This document shows positions 1 through 10,869 of a stretch of 20,543 nt of DNA, one piece after another; within the stretch, counting starts at the first letter, position 1; each line of letters begins with the position of its first letter. The position numbers and the translations under genes are program-made. The notes below the pieces were generated by a model, which saw nothing but the letters and a program-made list of their open reading frames with translations, did not search any database and was not told the origin of the DNA. Source of the stretch: Nephromyces sp. MM_2019 (Eukaryota; Apicomplexa; Aconoidasida; Nephromycida); the NCBI GenBank assembly GCA_015657535.1, contig JADHZB010000379.1, forward strand, positions 1 through 20,543, given 5' to 3'.

Positions 1-202
1 ATATATATCGATATGGAGAAGCTTCATTTTTACATCATAAAACACACATTTTTAGGAACACATGTACTGGAAAATATATTCGATTTAAAACACATACTCC
101 TACACATATTTACCTATAGGAATATATGCATTTTTATGTATACTTATATTTAAGCTTTCTAATTCATCAATTATTAGGAAACTTTATAATTTTTTGACTT
201 AC
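1..202 (-). other. probable first intron of the minus-strand gene, cut by the window edge
   Basis: Read on the minus strand, a strong donor (GTAAGTC, plus-strand 196-202) directly follows the open frame at 203-311. The sequence from there to the edge is AT-rich and has stops in all frames. Possible acceptors exist (TTTTCCAG near plus position 78, CCTATAG near 114), but the frames after them close quickly in the phase required, so I placed no second exon. Confidence 0.35.
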
Positions 203-311
203 GTTCCGTCGAGTTGATTGTGCCATATATCCCACTGACGTTGGAACGTGAAAATCTGGCATTTCTGCCCATTGAAGTTGAGTGGGAATAATTAGCCTTT
301 TCGTTAGACAT
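203..311 (-). CDS. first coding exon of an unidentified minus-strand gene (partial)
   Basis: On the minus strand an ATG at 311-309 opens 36 codons plus one base and ends exactly at a consensus donor, GTAAGTC. The peptide begins MSNEKANYSHSTSMGRNARF and is rich in Ser, Asn and Arg. The block is visibly richer in G+C than its surroundings and uses varied codons, as real exons in this window do. No family is recognised; a Ser/Asn-rich leader of this kind says nothing about function. The bases just before the ATG (a T run, then TATACAG on the minus strand) could themselves be an acceptor. The exon might therefore start at 314 and the ATG be internal. The next exon would lie at or beyond the left edge. 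The frame is only 36 codons, so chance cannot be excluded, but frame, base composition and donor all agree. Confidence 0.45.
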
Positions 312-2564
312 TTTCTGTATAGTAAAAAATTCGAAATTTGAATTAATATTAATCTATAATTTTGCTATTGTAGCTAAAATTTATTTTAAAACTTTGTAGG
401 GACCCACAGATACTGAGGTAATGTAACATCGCATTTGAATATTCACATCAATACACATTGAAGGAGTATATTATATAACTGCTACTTTGTTGTATGTAGT
501 ATGTATTCATTGAAACAAAAATATGAGAGTATAAACGATCCCAAATTATTTTTATTGATTACATATCAGACATATCACATTTACAATCCATGCGATCTTT
601 GATATTCAAATAACTAAATATATAAATAAATGCATATAGATATTATTCATTTATTCTTAGTAAGTACATAAACACCTTCCAAGAAAGAAGTGTGTGATTA
701 TAAGTTAAACATTCAATGATATGAAGCTTATGCAGTCGTAAATATTACTTATTGATATATAAAAAGAAATGTAAATATATATGCCAATGTATTATATATA
801 AGCATATAATAATGAATCACTCATGTGTAAATAAGAGGTCAATTTTCCTTTGATTATATAATCTATATAGTAAAATTAAATTTCTCACCCCTAATCTAAA
901 TTACATATAAATTTCCAAGAGCTGCTTGATAAACTTATAAAATGTGCTATATATTTAGGAAATAATTCAATTGTATTTACTCGGCTCATTATATAATACA
1001 TTATGAATTATTTAATTCAAGAATATTAGGAATAATAATCAAAATATGAAATTAAATAGTAGAACTCAATACAAATAAGCTAATCAAATAGCCAACCAAT
1101 AACAGAAAAATTCCTTTTATTATTTTAATACTTTCTGTATTTCTAAATCCAATAATCATTTGGATGTATGCGGGTGTATTATAGCTATATAAATAGCTTG
1201 CTTGTATGTGCTTATATTCTCACAGATAGAATTATATATCAATCAATACATTTGTGTGTACACAGTTCATTAAAATTCACTTGCTACCTTGGTGTTAGTA
1301 ATTAAACATTATAATCTATTTTTCTAGTAAAATTGAAGATTATTCTAGCTTTAAGAAATTTTTATTAAAACAAGTATATCCTAACATTTATCATTGTGCA
1401 TATATGTAGATGTTCTGAAAATTTTAAATTACATTAGTGTGTATGGGTAGAATGAGTAACAAATAAATTTATATATGTATTCGAATGTGTTCTACTTAAA
1501 TGTAAATTTTTAGCATAAATGTGTGTACTTAGACTATATTTGTATTGGTAATTATAAACCTATAAATTTATTCTAATTGATTATGCTGAATATGTATATG
1601 AATGCGTTTATGAAATTTTAGTATGTAAACCTAACATAGATCACTAGAGCTCCCTCTAATCAACTAGATATAATAAGTATTTGTATAAATATGTCAATAA
1701 ATGCACTTCAGAAATTTTAAGGGATTTCTAATGAGTTCATCTTTGATTAATGTACATGTTTATGTATTGAAATAGCAAACGATTTCAACTATTTAAGTTA
1801 AGAGTTAGAAAATTGAATTACTGTCTAAATTGCTTGAACAATATTTGACTTTCAATTGAATTATGAATTCTGAATTGAATTTTGTATTAAAAAATGGTGA
1901 TCTATTATATGTCTGAATTTTTAATCGAAACAGTAATTGAGTTTTGTATCAAATAATTATTTTTGAATTAAGATTATAACTCAATGAAAATAAATAATAA
2001 AGAACCAAGGCAATTGTGGTGGTTTTTTATCAATAAGTTGATTACAATGAAGGTTCCCAATAGTATACAAATCAAATGATGACCATAGCATAGAGCATAG
2101 ACTTTTGGTAATTATTAAATTAGGAGTACTAGAAATATTGCTTATTTTGATAATTCTTAGAAGTTCTGAAATATTGATACATATCAGGCCCTAACTTTTA
2201 TAAATAATGGTTAAAATCTATTAAGCTAATGGGCCATATACAAGACTCTAAGAAACACAAATTTCATTAAACAACTGAATGTAGGTTAGTTCAGATGAAA
2301 CGTCAACAATAACTAGATAAGAAAATTAGTCATAGTCTATATTTCTATCAACCCAACTCAGATGTGGACTGCTTCTTGCTTGTAATTTACTAAGCTTTGA
2401 AGCAATGTTTTGTAAATTAATATGTATGTGTAATACGTCGAGTGTGAGTAACGAATTACGATTCAAATAGGTTTGACTAGTATATTCACATGGAATAAAA
2501 TTCCTTAATATATAGATAGGAACCAGTTAATTGTCAAGCTATTTAAGCAAAATTGAGTGCTTAT

Positions 2565-2609
2565 GATAGCAAACTGCTCGTGCTTTATACCTTTGCACGA
2601 TTGCTTATC
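2565..2609. repeat. imperfect inverted repeat (hairpin)
   Basis: CGTGC (2579-2583) pairs with GCACG (2595-2599) across an 11-base loop. Outside this, GATAGCAA (2565-2572) pairs with TTGCTTATC (2601-2609) with one bulged base. The two stems are separated by six unpaired bases on one side and one on the other. It stands out in a region with little other structure, but no RNA family is recognised. Confidence 0.4.
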
Positions 2610-3115
2610 TATTTTTAGAATATTTTGAGCTTGTGTATGTATTAAAATCTATGATCGGTGTTAGTCTAATATAAGATATCTAATACTTGTTCAGTTTTGC
2701 GTTTAGTGATATTGCTAGATGTTGCTATATATAGCTTTATATATTATAGAAGTCACCATTTGCGAATAAATCTGCTCATTATTTTTACACGTAACAAAAT
2801 CTATTTACTTTGCACGCATTTCTTAGCTTTACCCTCCCACAGTGCTATGTATTATATCATATTATGATTATCTAAGCAGGAAATTAAACCCGACATGTTT
2901 CAAATTTCACAAGTAGTTTATTTTGAATGAAACAGAGTATAAGTTGCACAAATGTTGATTAAAATAGGATACAATAATTGGAATAGTAATTTGCGTGTGT
3001 AATATAAAAAACTAGTCAATAGCTCATATAAATTTAGAATATGTAAATGTTAAATTGCTTATTGGAGGTAACAGCTATTTGTCAATCTTGATTTATACGA
3101 TGATATTATGAACAT

Positions 3116-3157
3116 GTGTGTGAAATGCTGAACTTTGGAATTTTATATTTCACACAC
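3116..3157. repeat. perfect 11-bp inverted repeat
   Basis: GTGTGTGAAAT at 3116-3126 is the exact reverse complement of ATTTCACACAC at 3147-3157, with a 20-base loop between them. The GT/AC part is simple sequence, so part of the match is cheap. Confidence 0.5.
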
Positions 3158-3322
3158 GAGGACATTATAGTCATGTTAGTGACTCGGCGAAAGTGCACTT
3201 GCATAAGTTCATTGATATACTTAAAAATCGGTAACACACATTAAACACGAAAGATTCCTGCGTGATAATGTAAATATGTGTGTTAATTAAGTGTGCACAT
3301 TAGCCGAATGCTGTAACACTGT

Positions 3323-3418
3323 GGTGTATATGTATATAATTTTTATATGTGTTTAGAATAGGGATAGAATGGTGTATATGTACGCAATTTTTACATGTAT
3401 TTAGACTATGGATAGATG
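3323..3418. repeat. tandem duplication, 48-bp unit, two copies
   Basis: GGTGTATATGTA at 3323 recurs at 3371. Both copies continue with an AATTTTTA(T/C)ATGT core, then TTTAGA and GGATAGA. Scattered substitutions show that the copies have diverged. Confidence 0.6.
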
Positions 3419-3450
3419 TTTTAATAATTAGCATCTGTACTGAGAAAAAA

Positions 3451-4600
3451 AATTTAAATTTGCAAAATTTTGGATTTTACACGTCAGCTTAAATTTTTAC
3501 GAATATCCCAATTTCCACCTAAAATTTTGGGAAATAAATTAAATACATACATAATTAAACGAGCAAAGCGCTTCTCACTTACTCAGCGCACTAAGCTGAC
3601 ACACAAGGAATTATGGTTCTATTTCAAAAATAGCATCTCAATCAGAAAGAATTGACACCTATTTCGGTGCTTATTAACCACCTTTAAATGTCGACACATA
3701 CTGTATGTATACACACATTCTATCCACATTCCACATTTCCCACATTGCATAAACCTAAAAATATATAGATAAATAGCAAAATTAGATATGCATAATTCTT
3801 AAATGCTAACACATAATTATAATATAAACATATACACATACTATTTATATAGTTATATCCATACATATACACAACAAATAATGTAAATAAAGCCGATGTT
3901 TACATTTCACACACATACACACATACTTTTACAACCCTTCACACATAACATATATTTACACAACAGATAGATAACACCTTAACCACATTTTTACCAAGCC
4001 CGATAAAGCTTGCACAAACTACCTAAACACATAAAATCTCACTCATACGTAATGTTTTATTACATGTCCATAAAATATATTAAAATAAACACAACTTCAT
4101 TCATCACACATAAAAAACTCGTTTAATTATTAATTACACCCTATAATTATTAATTACATCACCTAAAAAGGAGCACTCCTTAGAAATATATACTTTTTTT
4201 TTATGGCAATGCAAATATAAATACTAATTTTACTTTTACCCCTTTAACTAATTATCCTTAATTATAATAAAAAATTATCTAAAAAATCTTTTCGGTACTT
4301 TGTAGTAAATAACACTGTTAACACATTTCACAAAAATTAGTTTGTCATCTATATCTCCACTCCCGTTTAAAACTATCACATGACTCTCCTCTTGCTTTAT
4401 TTGTAACTACACTAACAATCTCTCTTTTCAATAAAAAAACAATCCCCTCCACGTATTAATCATAATATATAATTTAAAAATAAATAAAATCGAAATTCCT
4501 AATATTTTTTAACATACAAGGAGTACAACATCAATAAAAAAAGAAAAATTTTCTAGGTACACTTTTTCTAACTATTTTTATAATTTGCTAAACAACCTGA
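3451..4600. other. AT-rich non-coding DNA, C-leaning on the plus strand
   Basis: No supported gene. From about 3660 the plus strand changes from TGTG-type words to CACA-type words (CACACATAC and similar at 3700-4030) and becomes poor in G. A 9-bp inverted repeat (GTCAGCTTA at 3484, TAAGCTGAC at 3592) encloses a slightly richer patch with a 61-residue Lys-rich frame that I do not accept as a gene. Confidence 0.55.
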
Positions 4601-4610
4601 GTCCTTCAAT

Positions 4611-4975
4611 TCACGAATAACACAGACACACAATAATAAAACTTGTATGAACATCTGAAACACTCATCTTAATATCTTGTTCTATAATTTCTGAATCCCC
4701 CGAATCCTGTAGAGTCTTTACCAAACTCCTCTGAATTGTGGTAACTTCCAAATCCCTTGTATTTTCTGCCAATAGGATCATTTACCTCTAAATGCAACCG
4801 GAACCCTTATCAGCGCTATTAAGAATTTTTCTTGAACATTAAGCTCATTCACACGAGACTTAGACAGTCTCCAGAAATCATCTACTCAACTCTAGACTAA
4901 ACCTTTTCGGGGCGAGCTCTCAAGGGCTCACTAAAGGTCTTTTGCCTAATATATAGAAGTGTTGCTCTGCGCATC
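4611..4975 (-). other. unexplained GC-richer island: possible non-coding RNA or short minus-strand exons
   Basis: This block has clearly more G+C than the flanking spacer. It contains GAGACT/AGTCTC (4855-4860 and 4866-4871, 5-base loop). It also contains a nested pair, ACCTTT/AAAGGT (4901-4906 and 4933-4938) around GAGC/GCTC (4914-4917 and 4926-4929), plus AAGAA/TTCTT at 4821-4833. On the minus strand there are two overlapping short frames. One is a 56-codon ATG frame (4781 down to 4611). The other follows an acceptor-like TTTAG (4788) and reads 38 residues rich in Gly, Arg, Tyr and Phe (including GRKYKGFGSY), ending at 4669. The second reads like the tail of an RNA-binding protein, but nothing upstream could be joined to it. 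RNA gene, exon or neither: I cannot decide. Confidence 0.3.
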
Positions 4976-5040
4976 ATAACATACATTATACACTATTGAG
5001 CCAAAAAGAAGGAAAATAGAGATTTCCTAAAGAAATATTC

Positions 5041-5158
5041 ACGAGAGATCAATATATCCATGCTAATTAAAATATTTCAATTCAGATTTTCTTTAAAATA
5101 TACGAGAGATCCTATTTATGGTTTTTACTTTTATCCCAGATTTTTATTAACGAGACAT
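5041..5158. promoter_or_regulatory. repeated ACGAGA words upstream of the 5386 gene (candidate binding sites)
   Basis: ACGAGAGATC occurs exactly at 5041-5050 and again at 5102-5111, and ACGAGACAT lies at 5150-5158. A further ACGAGA is at 4853-4858. All lie within about 540 bases upstream of the start codon at 5386. TTGGAT also occurs three times, at 5177, 5219 and 5244. Clustered short words upstream of a gene would fit transcription factor sites, but no factor is assigned. Confidence 0.3.
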
Positions 5159-5385
5159 ACCACTATCAAATACAACTTGGATTATATACCTGATGAACCA
5201 GCAAAATACTCACCAAATTTGGATTCAGAATAGTGGATCCAATTTGGATAATTTTGATAAACTCAAAAGGAATTAATCCACTGATTTTTTATATTTATAT
5301 CATAGCTACCTTACCCAAATAAATACAATTTAGTGTCCTACTTTTTATCTGACTCAAAACATCTTATTTTTCCTAAGTTATCTTC

Positions 5386-7689
5386 ATGAATCCTGGCTCC
5401 TCATTTTGTTCAAATCAAAACAATTGGACTGATCCTTTATCGGCAGCTTACGAAAATCAACAACTGGATCTCTTACAACACCCTAGAAAGATGTTTTCTC
5501 ATACAACTATCAATCACGACATTTTTCAGAAGCCTAGCTTTCAACATGATAATCAGTTCCCTGTGTTGGTTTATTACCCTTCAAATTACGACCATAACAA
5601 TTTGCCTGAGCATATGCATAATTGTGTTCAGGGGAGTAGCTGCTCTAACGCGAATAATTTTTATACACACCTTGATGACCCTAACAATGCAGATGGATTA
5701 AAATTTTCAGAGAATTTAGTCCAAAATGTTTCAAATTCCCTTCAATCTCCCCAATCAAGATCAACTCAATTTAATCCATTACTCAATAATTCCGATATCG
5801 AATTTACTATAAACGATGCTAACGCATATGAAACCAGTCTAAGTAATCAAAAGAGTAATCTGAATGATTCCAAGTCAAAGAAAATTTTCAGGCCTACCCA
5901 AAAGAAGACAAGGACCAATAATGATCCTAGAAAAAATCCAAACTTTTCAGACAATTCACTTTCTCAACCAAATAGATATACTAAAAGCAATAATACATAT
6001 AGGTTAACATGGAATAATACTAAAGCATTCCAAGATTCAGTGAATGATTTTTGCTTCTACTCCAGCCTTAATTCCAATATCAGTCAATCACCTCATGTTG
6101 ATACACTGGCAACGGAAAAATGGCAGATGAAGGAACATCTTACACAATTGTTTGATTATTATTCATCTAACAGAGTTAAAACGTCAAGCAATACATTTTC
6201 AGAGGAGCTACTTGAGTTTCATTGGTCCAATGTGATGAGCGCTCTTAATGTTGAAAGTTTGGAACCTTACAAGAAAATTTTTTCCAAATCCAAGGAGGGA
6301 AAATTTGCCTTTACCTCCAATCCTAATATGCTAGACTCTTTTCTTCATGAATTAAAAAATCTCAAATGCACTATGACTGAAAACCCTATCAATTCTGAAA
6401 ACATGAAGCTCAATATGGTTAACAATCCTAACCCACGTTATATAACTAACGATGAACCCCAAAATTTTCAATTTCCTACCAATCCACAATATATGACTAA
6501 AACTGAGCTCCAAAATTCATCTAGCAATAACCCTAACGACTCTATAAACAAATACTCACACAACGACTACTCTGAGGCATTGACTAAAGAAGACATTAGC
6601 TCACCACGGAACACCCAAGCAGGGAAATGTCGTCAAAACAACAACAACCACGTATCGACAAGCAGGAGAGGAAATCTGAACCTCAATGAGGCAGAACTCC
6701 TAATACAAAACTTGCCTCCAGCTCCTGGTGAATCAATACCTGAGAGAGTCAGAAATAAAAATGAGGGTAAATGGAGGGATGGCCAACTTGATGACACTTG
6801 GGTCTATGCATTTCCATTTATCCACAACATTCGTCTCATTGCTACAAAGAATATTAATATTAGGTAAGTCAAAAGATACATAAACGAATATATTTATCAG
6901 CATCCCTTTCATATATCCAAGCTTAAATTCATGGAATTCAAAAGGATTAAGACGATCCGTTCATTAAATTTACTACTAGAACTCCACAATCCAAATGAAA
7001 ACATTTTCTCCTGCGATATTTCTCAGATGGGCTAGAGAAAGGACATCTGTCGGAGGTAGCTGGGTTGTGGGGAAAGGCCGCGGGTATTGTTGGCGCGCCA
7101 GTCCTAACGTTGCAACTCCAGAAGCTGTTAGGGAAACCTTCAGAGAAGCACTCAAACAAAGAAATAAAGAATTTGGCCACCCTACAGATGGCAATCAGCA
7201 ACCTATTGACTATTTTTCTATGTTAAACTTACCAATCGGTGAAGGTAAATTTCTAGCTTTTACGAATTCCCTTTTCAAATTAATTTTTCAATCTCAATTT
7301 CTAAGAAATACTAACTTTTTTCCAAACATGAGATCTTTAAAGCTTAATTGATTTTTTATCACGCATCAAAAATTTTCTCCTAACATCTACAATTCATTCA
7401 TATCCCTTTAACAGCTTCTCACCTTCAAGCTGAAGAACTTAAGAAAGCGGCAGACAGTTTGCTTGATATGCACAAGAACAAGATTACAAAAGATTCCCGT
7501 TTCAAAGTTGAATGGGACCTACACCTTTGCTGCTTCATCCTTACTTTTGTCACCGAAAACCAGAAAATCACTAAACACTTTAATCCCGCATACTCAGATG
7601 CTATTGCTGTTCTCAAAGCTCTTGATGATCTCAAGGAATGGGTAGATGACTACGAAAAGGGATTAAAAAATGAGCAAAACATCACATGA
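5386..7689 (+). CDS. unidentified 656-residue protein, Asn-rich N-terminus, three exons
   Basis: Exons are 5386-6863, 7027-7244 and 7415-7689. The introns of 163 and 170 bases start GTAAGT and GTAAAT and end CTCAG and AACAG. Phases agree (2 then 1), giving 656 residues and a TGA at 7687. The ATG is the first one after an in-frame TAA 12 bases upstream. Residues 1 to about 430 are low-complexity and rich in Asn, Ser, Gln and Pro, as in disordered apicomplexan proteins. A 17-residue imperfect repeat lies at 350-377 (NPRYITNDEPQN then NPQYMTKTELQN). From about 430 the protein becomes ordinary, with several Trp. Residues 493-545 include a basic Gly/Trp stretch (GGSWVVGKGRGYCWRA) followed by a helical stretch (AVRETFREALKQRNKEF). 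The last 90 residues look all-helical. I recognise no family. The mix of an Asn-rich body with a small basic domain vaguely recalls ApiAP2 factors, but I do not see the AP2 signature and do not claim it. The gene may be controlled by the repeated words upstream. Confidence 0.75.
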
Positions 7690-8373
7690 TCGAACATCCA
7701 ACACTTTACGCTTATGATATTTACGACAGCACTTGTATCCCCTCGTTGAAATATCTATATACCAACTTTTATTCAAATAGAAAATTATGACGAGGGGCTA
7801 CAGTCAGTACAGTATAGTCGTCCATTTTCACTACTCGAATTTATGAGACAATTTTTTTTCAAACTTTAAACTGGTTAATGCCAAATGTTGTACTAGATTT
7901 GAATTTTTTGACAGCCACATCGAAGTTATTTTCTCAACAATTTTTTTTATTACCACATAACCGTGATGTATAAGGCCATTACTATGAAACCTATAGCTTG
8001 ATTCAATATACTTGTTTTACGAAAATATATTTGATTAACGATGTGAAGATTGGCATATGATCTACATCCATTTTGTAATTTGAATTTAACCTTTTTATAC
8101 TATATATACACTTAAGATGATGATGATTTTCTCTAAATTATTTACCTTCTTTGAGGCATCCATCACATATCATGTATAATTATCTTGTTTTAGGATAGCT
8201 TATAAAAATTTCATGTCAAAATAATCTACTTTTTTTCTTTTTTTTTTCAAAGACTACTTTGAGCAGGGTACTCATTGACTTTTATTATTGCTGCTGAATA
8301 CAAGTATATTTTTTGTTTAGCTTTAGATTAGAAGATAAACTTAAACAACTTAAAGTGGACACAATACTGTAGC

Positions 8374-8404
<31 letters not shown>

Positions 8405-9830
8405 TATAAACTAAGCAATTTTTACTAAAAATTGTATGCTAAATCAATTATTTTGATTGACATACAAAGATGGGACCTAAATTAATTAAAACATTGCCTA
8501 AATATCATACCACACCTTGTGTTTTTACATAAATTTATTTGTATTCGTATTAACTATAAAACTAAAATATCTGATAAGAAATCCTACAACTATATCTAGT
8601 TGTTTGTTTTTTTATATATGCACCTGCTAAGCTCATCTACTTCACACTTAGACAAACTAGAGCATTACTAATAATTTAACAACAAATATACCTAACACAA
8701 TTTTTTGTTAGACTACTTTTATATATGTAAACTATAGAATATATACATTACATCTAAATAGATAAGAACAAAATGATATTATAAAGAACAAACACTATTC
8801 TGTATATCTCACACATTTACTCTAAAACAAAATAGGGGAATATTTCAACTTCTATAAAAAATTCCAATCAGATTTAAATTTTTTGAATTTTTTTTTTAAT
8901 CCATTAGAGATATCTCTAACAATCATACCCTTACAATATATACATAATATTACACAAACAATATATATCATATCGAATTTATTTGAGAACTTTTTTATTT
9001 GCACACTTTTGAAAAGCATTTGATCAAAACCATATTCATTTATTATATACATTATAGAAGCACTTATAACAAATATTTCAAAATTGATTAAAATATCCTT
9101 ATATTAACAAATTTTTTATGATATTTTTTATACATTTAAATTATTGCTATAGTTGCAAGTGTGTAACATTTGATCTTTTTTATACACATACACAACATAT
9201 AATAAATTCATAATTTCACTTGTTTTTGTAACTAAAAAAATAAGAAACTTAATACTCATTTCAAATACTCGTTTATATATATATATATATGATTTGAAGA
9301 TTAATGTAATATTTCAAATTAATGAATTTAAACACATTCAAATATAAATCTATAGATTATATATGGATAACTCAAGTGTGTATATAGTATATACATACTA
9401 TTAAGGACCTATAGTTGTGTGTATATATAGATAAAATCTGAAATTATCTTTGTGATTTGTAAATCTATTTACAAAAGTGCATAGATAGTGATTGTTGAAT
9501 AAATGTTTCTGTATGTCTATATAGAGTTCATAAATTTGTGTGTGCTAAAACTTCTATCTATATATATGTGTGCAGGAGTTCTCAATATAAAAGTGCGTGC
9601 AGGCATGTGCTGTGCATGTGCGTTTGTTACAAGCGCTTAATTGTTTATTAATATTTCTGTGTAGAGTTTGTGACTGAAAATTTTCCTTTAGATACTTTTT
9701 GAAAATAAACCAAAAACATCTTATCAACGCCACATATTACCCTTAATGAACATTCAAATTATACAATTAACAAATATCACGCCAATGATTCAAAATTATA
9801 ATCAAAACCCCATTCTAGTTTTCATTACGC
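7690..9830. other. AT-rich spacer after the 5386 gene
   Basis: No supported gene. The first part is presumably the 3' untranslated region and terminator of the preceding gene. It contains T runs (7851-7859, 7942-7948, 8230-8248), a TA tract at about 8376-8404 and another at about 9273-9290. A 66-codon minus-strand frame at 8852-9052 is AT-rich and hydrophobic and looks like chance. Around 9586-9640 is a small GC-richer patch with a repeated GCATGTGC and a palindrome AAGCGCTT. Confidence 0.6.
7739..7797. repeat. 8-bp G/C-rich inverted repeat in the 3' flank
   Basis: CCCCTCGT at 7739-7746 is exactly complementary to ACGAGGGG at 7790-7797, with a 43-base AT-rich loop. Inside the loop TTGAA (7746-7750) can pair with TTCAA (7772-7776). 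It begins 50 bases after the stop codon of the 5386 gene, so a 3' UTR structure or processing signal is possible. Confidence 0.45.
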
Positions 9831-9870
9831 ACCCTTGCAAACAAATTCTGAAAATACTTACATAAACTCA

Positions 9871-10170
9871 GACACACACACACACACGCCAAAACATTCT
9901 CTCATACACATAAAACACACACACGCCAAAACATTCTCTAATACACATAAAACACACACACGCACACACAGATACACACATATACACACATACATACATT
10001 CACACACACACATACATACACACATTCGCACATGCATATACACAGACACACAGACACACACACACACACACATACATATACTCACATATATATATATATT
10101 CACACACACATACACACACACACATACACACAAAAACATAAATACACTCACTCAGACCCAGACATAAACA
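9871..10170. repeat. CA microsatellite block with a 37-bp duplication
   Basis: The plus strand is nearly all CACA and CATA words. Within it CGCCAAAACATTCTCT occurs at 9887 and again 37 bases later at 9924, both followed by ATACACATAAAACACACA. The long frames here on both strands (His/Thr or Cys/Val repeats) are products of the simple sequence and are not genes. Confidence 0.9.
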
Positions 10171-10439
10171 TGTACAGCATCGACACTCAACTACCCAAAT
10201 CTCATACTACTCACATTTTAGCCTTACAGGGACACCTCACTCAAATAGCCTAATTAAATAACCCTTATATATATAGTCTCTCGAACCATCCAAACTCACA
10301 TCCTAGTCGAATTTATATTATATTTTAACCTATATATATTTATAAACTGAAACACCCCTCACATATATTGTTTTGTTTACACACTATCTTTAAACCATAA
10401 ACATATACCCAACAATATACACTTATACTTACTTATAGG

Positions 10440-10869
10440 CTACTTACATGCCCACTCCTTAAGCCCACTTTTCAAACTCTCCATAACACATACTTCTGCT
10501 ACAGCTCAACACACACTTTCTATTACACACATTCCCATACTACGCTCCCCTCTCACACCCATACACACACTTTCAAAATTAACACAACCGTTAATTCGCA
10601 CAACTTTCTTACCTTCCCAGTCTAACTCTTACTTTGTCTCTTCTCATTCCCGCTAAACTAACCCGCACTACTTACTCAACCGCCTTACTCCCCCCCTCTA
10701 CTTATTCACCCCTATTTACTCCCTCCCAACCTTTCCTCTTTTTTTCCCCCCGCCACGCATCCGCGCTAAACACACCCCCCATATACCCCCTCTTTATTCA
10801 TTCTTCCCTACCTCCCCTCTTTACTCATTCCCCTCCAACCCACCCGCCACCCACACCTCAACTCCTAAG
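10440..10869. promoter_or_regulatory. G-depleted C/T/A strip upstream of SF3A3
   Basis: The plus strand is almost free of G: from 10621 to 10869 I count about ten G against well over a hundred C. It runs directly into the ATG at 10870, so it is the 5' untranslated region and promoter-proximal DNA of the gene. An 81-codon frame at 10634-10879 is merely the Pro/Ser/Thr/Leu reading of this biased sequence. No TATA or initiator element can be assigned with confidence. Confidence 0.5.

Larger units (their letters stand above)
312..3450. other. AT-rich non-coding DNA, G-leaning on the plus strand
   Basis: No frame of useful length or exon-like composition was found on either strand. The stretch lies upstream of the minus-strand exon at 203-311 and would contain that gene's promoter. 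Plus-strand simple words are mostly of the TGTGTA type (for example 1190-1560 and 3290-3420). Within it I note a hairpin at 2565-2609, an 11-bp inverted repeat at 3116-3157 and a 48-bp tandem duplication at 3323-3418. Confidence 0.6.

Noticed and set aside
1984..2079. 31-codon ATG frame (begins MKINNKEPRQLWWFF)
   Set aside because: The length is within chance for this amount of spacer and no splice or transcript signal backs it.
3470..3655. 61-codon Lys-rich frame inside a 9-bp inverted repeat
   Set aside because: It starts at TTG rather than ATG, has no recognisable domain and no partner exons. It could be an exon, but nothing supports it.
4764..4783. A 20-base intron (minus strand) joining two frames in the 4611-4975 island
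   Set aside because: GTAAAT to GGCAG would join the frames in phase. All other introns in the window are 163 bases or longer, so a 20-base intron is not credible without transcript data.
6947..7201. Two minus-strand frames of 84 and 72 codons
   Set aside because: They are antisense shadows of exon 2 of the 5386 gene, whose plus-strand phases join cleanly on both sides.
6995..7351. AP2-type DNA-binding domain in exon 2 of the 5386 gene
   Set aside because: The gene context and basic Trp/Gly stretch suggested it, but the spacing of conserved residues does not match what I know of the AP2 fold, so no such call is made.
7425..7634. 69-codon minus-strand frame
   Set aside because: Antisense shadow of exon 3 of the 5386 gene.
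8852..9052. 66-codon minus-strand frame
   Set aside because: AT-rich, with Ile/Lys/Phe-dominated composition, no domain and no exon signals; a chance frame.
9835..10253. His/Thr frames on the plus strand and a Cys/Val frame on the minus strand
   Set aside because: CA microsatellite readings without any non-repeat protein sequence.
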